Origin: JBDSLU01 sp039916225
GTDB lineage: Bacteria; Acidobacteriota; Vicinamibacteria; Vicinamibacterales; Vicinamibacteraceae
NCBI GenBank assembly: GCA_039916225.1
Contig: JBDSLU010000553.1
Span: forward strand, 1 to 18,916
Direction of reading: 5' to 3'
Length of the DNA: 18,916 bases
In this document: piece after piece, positions 15,495-18,916 of the stretch
How positions within the stretch are numbered: position 1 is the stretch's first letter
Layout of the letters: each line of letters opens with the position of its first letter
Notes under the pieces: generated by a model
The model's input: only the letters and a program-made list of their open reading frames with translations
Database searches by the model: none
Told to the model about the DNA's origin: nothing
Translations under genes and position numbers: made by a program

Positions 15495-17390
15495 ATGAGG
15501 TCTCCCCAGTTGTCCCGCGTCATGGTGTTGTTGCTGGCTGCCGTCGTCACCGCGAACGTCGCGGGGGCGGGCCCGGCTCAGGGCGAGCGTCGGGTCGTCC
15601 GCGGTGCCTGGTTCAACAAGCTCGATCGGGGCTTGCAGAGCGCCATCGATGACGGTTCGTCGAAGGGGAGCGCGCGTCGCCGCGTCATCATCCGGACCCG
15701 TGCCGGTGTGAACCTGCGCGGGGTCGAGGCATTCGACAAGCTGGCCGAGAAGACCAAGGACGGCGGCGGCTTCGCCCTGTCGCTGGTCGGCGGCGTGCTG
15801 GCCGAGGTGAAAGACGAGGACCTCGAGCGGCTGGCGGCGATGCCGGACGTCGAGGGCATCTCGGTCGACGCGCCGGTGCAGGCCACGCAGTCCTCGAGCG
15901 ACCCGTGCTCCACCCTGACGACGGGGCCCGGCACGGCGTGCGGTGACGCCACCTCGCAGTTCGCGGTCGTCCGCGGCGCGATGGGCTACCGCAGCTCCAA
16001 CTGGGATGCCTATGAAGTCGGCGTCGCGGTCATCGACTCGGGTGTCGCGGCCAGCGACGACCTGCGCATCACCGCGGCCTACGATTTCCGCAGCGGCATC
16101 GGCCTGCCGGCGTATCCCGCCGACGGCTACGGGCACGGCACCCATGTGGCCGGCCTGATCGCGTCGTCGGGCAGACACTCGAACGGCTATTACCAGGGCG
16201 TCGCACCCGGGGCGCGGATCATCTCGCTGCGGGTGCTCGACAGCAGCGGCTCGGGCTACACCAGCCACGTGATCAAGGCGGTCGAGTTCGCGGTGGCGAA
16301 CCGCACCAGCCTCGGCATCCACGTCATCAACCTGTCGCTCGGCCACCCGATCTACGAGCCGGCGGCGAACGATCCGCTGGTGCTGGCGGTCGAATCGGCC
16401 GTGCGGGCGGGCATCGTCGTCGTGGTGTCGGCCGGCAACAACGGCCAGGACGCGAGCGGCCAGGTCGGCTATGCCGGGATCTCGTCGCCGGGCAACGCCC
16501 CGTCGGCCATCACCGTCGGCACGGTCGATCACAAGAACACCGCGCGCGCCGACGACGATACGGTAGCGCCGTACAGCTCGCGTGGTCCGACCTGGTTCGA
16601 CGGGTTCGCCAAGCCGGACATCCTCGCGCCTGGCCATCGCCTCGTGGCGCCGGTGCCGTCCAGCTCCAGGCTGTACCAGACGCTGGTCTCGGCGCGGGTC
16701 AGCCCGCCGTCGTGGTCGCCGACGCCGCACCTGCGCCTATCGGGCACGAGCATGTCGACGGCGGTCGTCTCGGGCGTGGTCGCCACGATCCTCGACGTGC
16801 AGCAGCTGACGTTCGGCCGGAAGATCAGCCCGAACGCGGTCAAGGCCATCCTCCAGGCCACGGCGCTGCCGCTGGCCGACGCCGATCGCCTGTCGCAGGG
16901 CACCGGCCGGCTCAACATGCTCGGTTCGCTGCGCGTGGCCAGGCGGGCCAATCCGTGGACGCCGGTCGGCGGCATGTGGCTGACGGGATATCTCGAGAAC
17001 ACGACCGCGATCGAGGGGTTGCCGATCACGTGGGCCAGTCACGTCGTGTGGGGCGATCACGTGGTGTGGGGCGATGGTCTCGTCTACAACCAGCCGCTGT
17101 GGGCCAACCACGTGGTCTGGGGCGACAGCGCGCCGTGGATCGGCAACATGACCGTCGACGCCAACCACGTCGTCTGGGGCGACACCGTCACCTGGGTGAA
17201 TCACATCGTGTGGGGCGACTCGTTCCTGGGGCTGGCGAGCGGCAACCACGTCGTCTGGGGCGAGCACATCGTCTGGGGCGACTCGGTCCTGTCCGACGCC
17301 AACACCGTGTGGAAGGCGATCGTTCCCATCGACAAGGTCAGGGACAAGACCAAGGACCTGGTCGGTGGACTCAATCTGGATCGGTTCTGA
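15495..17390 (+). CDS. Secreted S8 (subtilisin-like) serine peptidase with H-V-V-W-G-D repeats
   Basis: Layout in 631 residues: signal peptide (about 1-25), an I9-like inhibitor propeptide (about 62-128, ending VEGISVDAPVQA), peptidase domain (about 150-480) and a repeat-bearing tail. The triad is complete: Asp181 in VIDSGV, His214 in HGTHVAG, Ser419 in GTSMS; the oxyanion Asn is N315 in SAGNNG. The residues after the Ser (GTSMSTAVVSG) depart from the usual GTSMATPHVAG. Seven H-[VI]-V-W-G-[DE] motifs lie between about 515 and 596. The start is backed by GGAGG at 15487-15491. The protein should act outside the cytoplasm; the tail may bind a surface ligand or help fold or secretion, but this is not known. 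It is convergent with rsmB. Confidence 0.9.
   Translation: MRSPQLSRVMVLLLAAVVTANVAGAGPAQGERRVVRGAWFNKLDRGLQSAIDDGSSKGSARRRVIIRTRAGVNLRGVEAFDKLAEKTKDGGGFALSLVGGVLAEVKDEDLERLAAMPDVEGISVDAPVQATQSSSDPCSTLTTGPGTACGDATSQFAVVRGAMGYRSSNWDAYEVGVAVIDSGVAASDDLRITAAYDFRSGIGLPAYPADGYGHGTHVAGLIASSGRHSNGYYQGVAPGARIISLRVLDSSGSGYTSHVIKAVEFAVANRTSLGIHVINLSLGHPIYEPAANDPLVLAVESAVRAGIVVVVSAGNNGQDASGQVGYAGISSPGNAPSAITVGTVDHKNTARADDDTVAPYSSRGPTWFDGFAKPDILAPGHRLVAPVPSSSRLYQTLVSARVSPPSWSPTPHLRLSGTSMSTAVVSGVVATILDVQQLTFGRKISPNAVKAILQATALPLADADRLSQGTGRLNMLGSLRVARRANPWTPVGGMWLTGYLENTTAIEGLPITWASHVVWGDHVVWGDGLVYNQPLWANHVVWGDSAPWIGNMTVDANHVVWGDTVTWVNHIVWGDSFLGLASGNHVVWGEHIVWGDSVLSDANTVWKAIVPIDKVRDKTKDLVGGLNLDRF
17037..17282 (+). 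repeat. Seven H-[VI]-V-W-G-[DE] coding repeats in the protease tail
   Basis: The motif occurs with Trp at residues 519, 525, 542, 561, 573, 588 and 594, with gaps of 6, 17, 19, 12, 15 and 6 residues. Five of the seven are preceded by Asn or Ser before the His. Codons vary at third positions, so selection acts on the protein rather than recent DNA duplication. I recall similar WG-containing repeats in acidobacterial and actinobacterial S8 peptidases. Additional Trp residues (513, 536, 548, 567) are interleaved. Confidence 0.8.
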
Positions 17391-17417
17391 CGACGTCGCG
17401 CGGCTCGCGCGGGTCGG

Positions 17418-18794
17418 CTAGCGGCGGCGCCGGAACGCCGCCGCGAAGAACGCTTCGAGGCCGTGCGTGACCGGTGAGGTGTGGAGGCGGCCGTCCTCGT
17501 CGACGACGCTGCCGACACCCGCCGGTGCGGTCGGCGGCCGGCCGGCTGCTTCGAAGGCCGGATGGGCGGCGAGGAACGCGTCGGCGACGGCTTCGTTCTC
17601 GTCCGGCTCGCTCGAGCACGTCGCGTAGATCAGCACGCCGCCGGGAGCGATGACGCGCGCGGCGTGCGCGAGCATCCGGCCCTGCACCGCGGCCATCGAG
17701 GCGAGCTCCGCTTCGACTCGCCGCCATTTCAGATCCGGCTCGCGCCGCAGCGTGCCGAGGCCCGAACACGGCGCGTCCACCAGCACCAGGTCGAAGACGG
17801 GCCGATAGGGCAGCGGACCGGCGGCGTCGTGCAGCACGATCGGGATGGCACCGGCGCCGGCCCGGGCCAGCGTGTCGCGCAGCAGCCGCACCCGGCGCGG
17901 CCGTCGGTCGCCGGCGACGACCAGGCCGGCAGCATTCGCGGTCCACAGCGCCAGCGTTTTGCCGCCCGGTGCGGCGCAGACGTCCAGTCTCTTCGCGGCC
18001 GGCCAGGCGGCGGCCAGCTCGCCGACGAGTTGTGACGCTTCGTCCTGGACGACGAAGCCCAACGCCGCGGCGTGGTCGAGCGGGTTCCCCTCGGTGACCA
18101 CGAGTCCGGCCGGCGCCCACCGCGTCGGCGTCACCGACACACCGGCTGACGCCAGCCGTTCCGCGAGCGCCTCGCGCGTGCCGGCCGATGGCAGGCAGCG
18201 CAGCGTCAACGGCGCCGGGTCGTTGTCGAAGCGCATCCACGCCATGGCCGCGTCGACGCCGAGGCGCGCCGTCCATCGCGACACCAGCCAGGCCGGATGC
18301 GCGAACCGCGTGGCCAGCGCGTCGACGCCGGCGGCAGCGATGGTCGTGTCGTCAGGCGGCGCCTCGGCCGCCGTCGTCGCCAGGCGCCGGAGCACGGCGT
18401 TGACGAAACCACCGGCGGAGGTGTGTCCGGTCAGGCGCGTCAACGCCACGGCGTCCGATACGACCGCGTGCGCCGGCAAGCGATCGCGATGCCGCATCTG
18501 GTAGACGCCGAGACGGAGGATGTCGAGGACGTCGGCGTCGACCCGCTCGATCGGACGGCTGCTGGCGCCGGCCAGCGCGGCGTCGAGCGCCGAGCGCCAG
18601 CGCAGCACGCCGGTGGACAGATCGTGGGCCAGGGCGCGGTCGCGCGCGTCGCGCAGCGTCTCGCGCTCGCGGGAGACCGCGTCGGCCAGCGTCGCACCAG
18701 CCCGGACCCGGGCCAGCGTCCGCCACGCGGCGACACGGGCCGGAGCGGCGAGCGTCGGCTTCGCCGGCTTGGCCGGGCGGCGTTGGCCGCTCAC
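17418..18794 (-). CDS. rsmB: 16S rRNA (cytosine967-C5)-methyltransferase
   Basis: Methylates C967 of 16S rRNA using S-adenosylmethionine. The N-terminal NusB-like RNA-binding domain spans about 18-145 (VAAWRTLARV, DRALAHDLSTGVLRWRSALD, FVNAVLRR). A linker leads to the Rossmann methyltransferase: DVCAAPGGKT (271-280), DAPCSGLGT with Cys343 (340-348) and YATCSSEPDENE with the nucleophile Cys393. The 458 residues are near the usual length. The GTG at 18794 overlaps the fmt stop as GTGA, deciding the start and indicating coupling, as fmt-rsmB pairs are common. The C-terminal RRRR tail is encoded within a hairpin that may terminate transcription. Confidence 0.93.
   Translation of the reverse strand: MSGQRRPAKPAKPTLAAPARVAAWRTLARVRAGATLADAVSRERETLRDARDRALAHDLSTGVLRWRSALDAALAGASSRPIERVDADVLDILRLGVYQMRHRDRLPAHAVVSDAVALTRLTGHTSAGGFVNAVLRRLATTAAEAPPDDTTIAAAGVDALATRFAHPAWLVSRWTARLGVDAAMAWMRFDNDPAPLTLRCLPSAGTREALAERLASAGVSVTPTRWAPAGLVVTEGNPLDHAAALGFVVQDEASQLVGELAAAWPAAKRLDVCAAPGGKTLALWTANAAGLVVAGDRRPRRVRLLRDTLARAGAGAIPIVLHDAAGPLPYRPVFDLVLVDAPCSGLGTLRREPDLKWRRVEAELASMAAVQGRMLAHAARVIAPGGVLIYATCSSEPDENEAVADAFLAAHPAFEAAGRPPTAPAGVGSVVDEDGRLHTSPVTHGLEAFFAAAFRRRR
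17421..17444. terminator. Strong GC hairpin at the rsmB 3' end, between convergent genes
   Basis: GCGGCGGCG (17421-17429) pairs with CGCCGCCGC (17436-17444) around a 6-base loop, within the last codons of rsmB and 31 bases past the protease stop. It could end transcription from both sides. No T-tract follows, so it may work only by pausing or not at all. Confidence 0.4.
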
Positions 18795-18916
18795 GCCGAC
18801 GCCCGAGCGCTGAACGCTGTGCCGGCCGGCAGTGGGCGGCCGGCCAGGAAGGCCCGCGCGTCGAGCACGCGCCGGCCGTCTTCCTGCACGCGCCGAATCT
18901 CGATGACCGATCCCTC
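18791..18916 (-). CDS. fmt: Methionyl-tRNA formyltransferase, C-terminal 41 residues (cut by window edge)
   Basis: The minus strand from the window edge is open to TGA (18793-18791) and reads IEIRRVQEDGRRVLDARAFL, then AGRPLPAGTAF. This is the expected end of the Fmt C-terminal tRNA-binding domain (pattern L-x-I-x-x-x-Q-x-E-G-x-x-x-M-x-x-x-x-F-L-x-G-x-x-L-x-x-G-x-x-F). Fmt formylates initiator Met-tRNA. Its stop overlaps the rsmB start by four bases (GTGA), consistent with the common fmt-rsmB operon. The catalytic domain lies outside the window, so this call rests on the tail and context. Confidence 0.75.
   Translation of the reverse strand, partial: EGSVIEIRRVQEDGRRVLDARAFLAGRPLPAGTAFSARASA

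Overview
The window is GC-rich, densely packed bacterial chromosome. The gene set (PASTA–rpe–ybgC–epimerase–bamD run, an S8 protease carrying H-V-V-W-G-D repeats, a wHTH–sigma54 activator beside a GAF/HD-GYP/GGDEF protein) suggests an Acidobacteriota genome, probably Vicinamibacteria-like. That placement is an inference from family resemblance. No tRNA, rRNA, CRISPR array, IS element or phage gene was recognised.

Region 1 (1-2.2 kb) looks like a patchwork. It holds a VOC/glyoxalase gene whose last third has been replaced, three small orphan genes on the minus strand in an apparent operon (1483->459), the last 26 codons of a response-regulator receiver domain followed by two hairpins, and another orphan gene. 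Region 2 (2.27-4.15 kb) has three small envelope proteins: two membrane-anchored hypotheticals that converge and overlap, and an SH3-like protein ending at a strong bidirectional hairpin. Region 3 (4.17-6.6 kb, minus) is a sugar-nucleotide pair: phosphomannomutase/phosphoglucomutase and an NDP-sugar pyrophosphorylase with a beta-helix tail. pgsA (6.7-7.4 kb, plus) supplies phosphatidylglycerol-phosphate and runs 101 bp into the 3' end of bamD.

Region 4 (7.3-11.0 kb, minus) is a tight operon of PASTA protein -> rpe -> ybgC -> SDR epimerase -> bamD, with four-base stop/start overlaps at the first two junctions. Region 5 (11.2-17.4 kb, plus) contains a sigma54 activator with an N-terminal winged helix, an eight-base-overlapping multi-domain c-di-GMP enzyme in which both catalytic modules look intact, a 431 bp gap holding a heptanucleotide repeat array folded as a 16 bp inverted repeat, and a secreted S8 protease with seven H-[VI]-V-W-G-[DE] motifs at its C terminus. 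Region 6 (17.4-18.9 kb, minus) has rsmB, preceded through a GTGA overlap by the last 41 codons of fmt, cut by the window edge.

Overall the window carries envelope biogenesis (BamD, PgsA, sugar nucleotides, PASTA), translation and housekeeping genes (fmt, rsmB, rpe), and a regulatory/secreted block. fmt-rsmB and PASTA-rpe lie on the same strand on either side of the plus-strand block, which raises the possibility that the block was inserted into a formerly continuous cluster. The most interesting candidates for something new are the c-di-GMP/sigma54/WGD-protease block, with a possible sigma54-type promoter just before the protease, and the truncated-gene patchwork at the left end.
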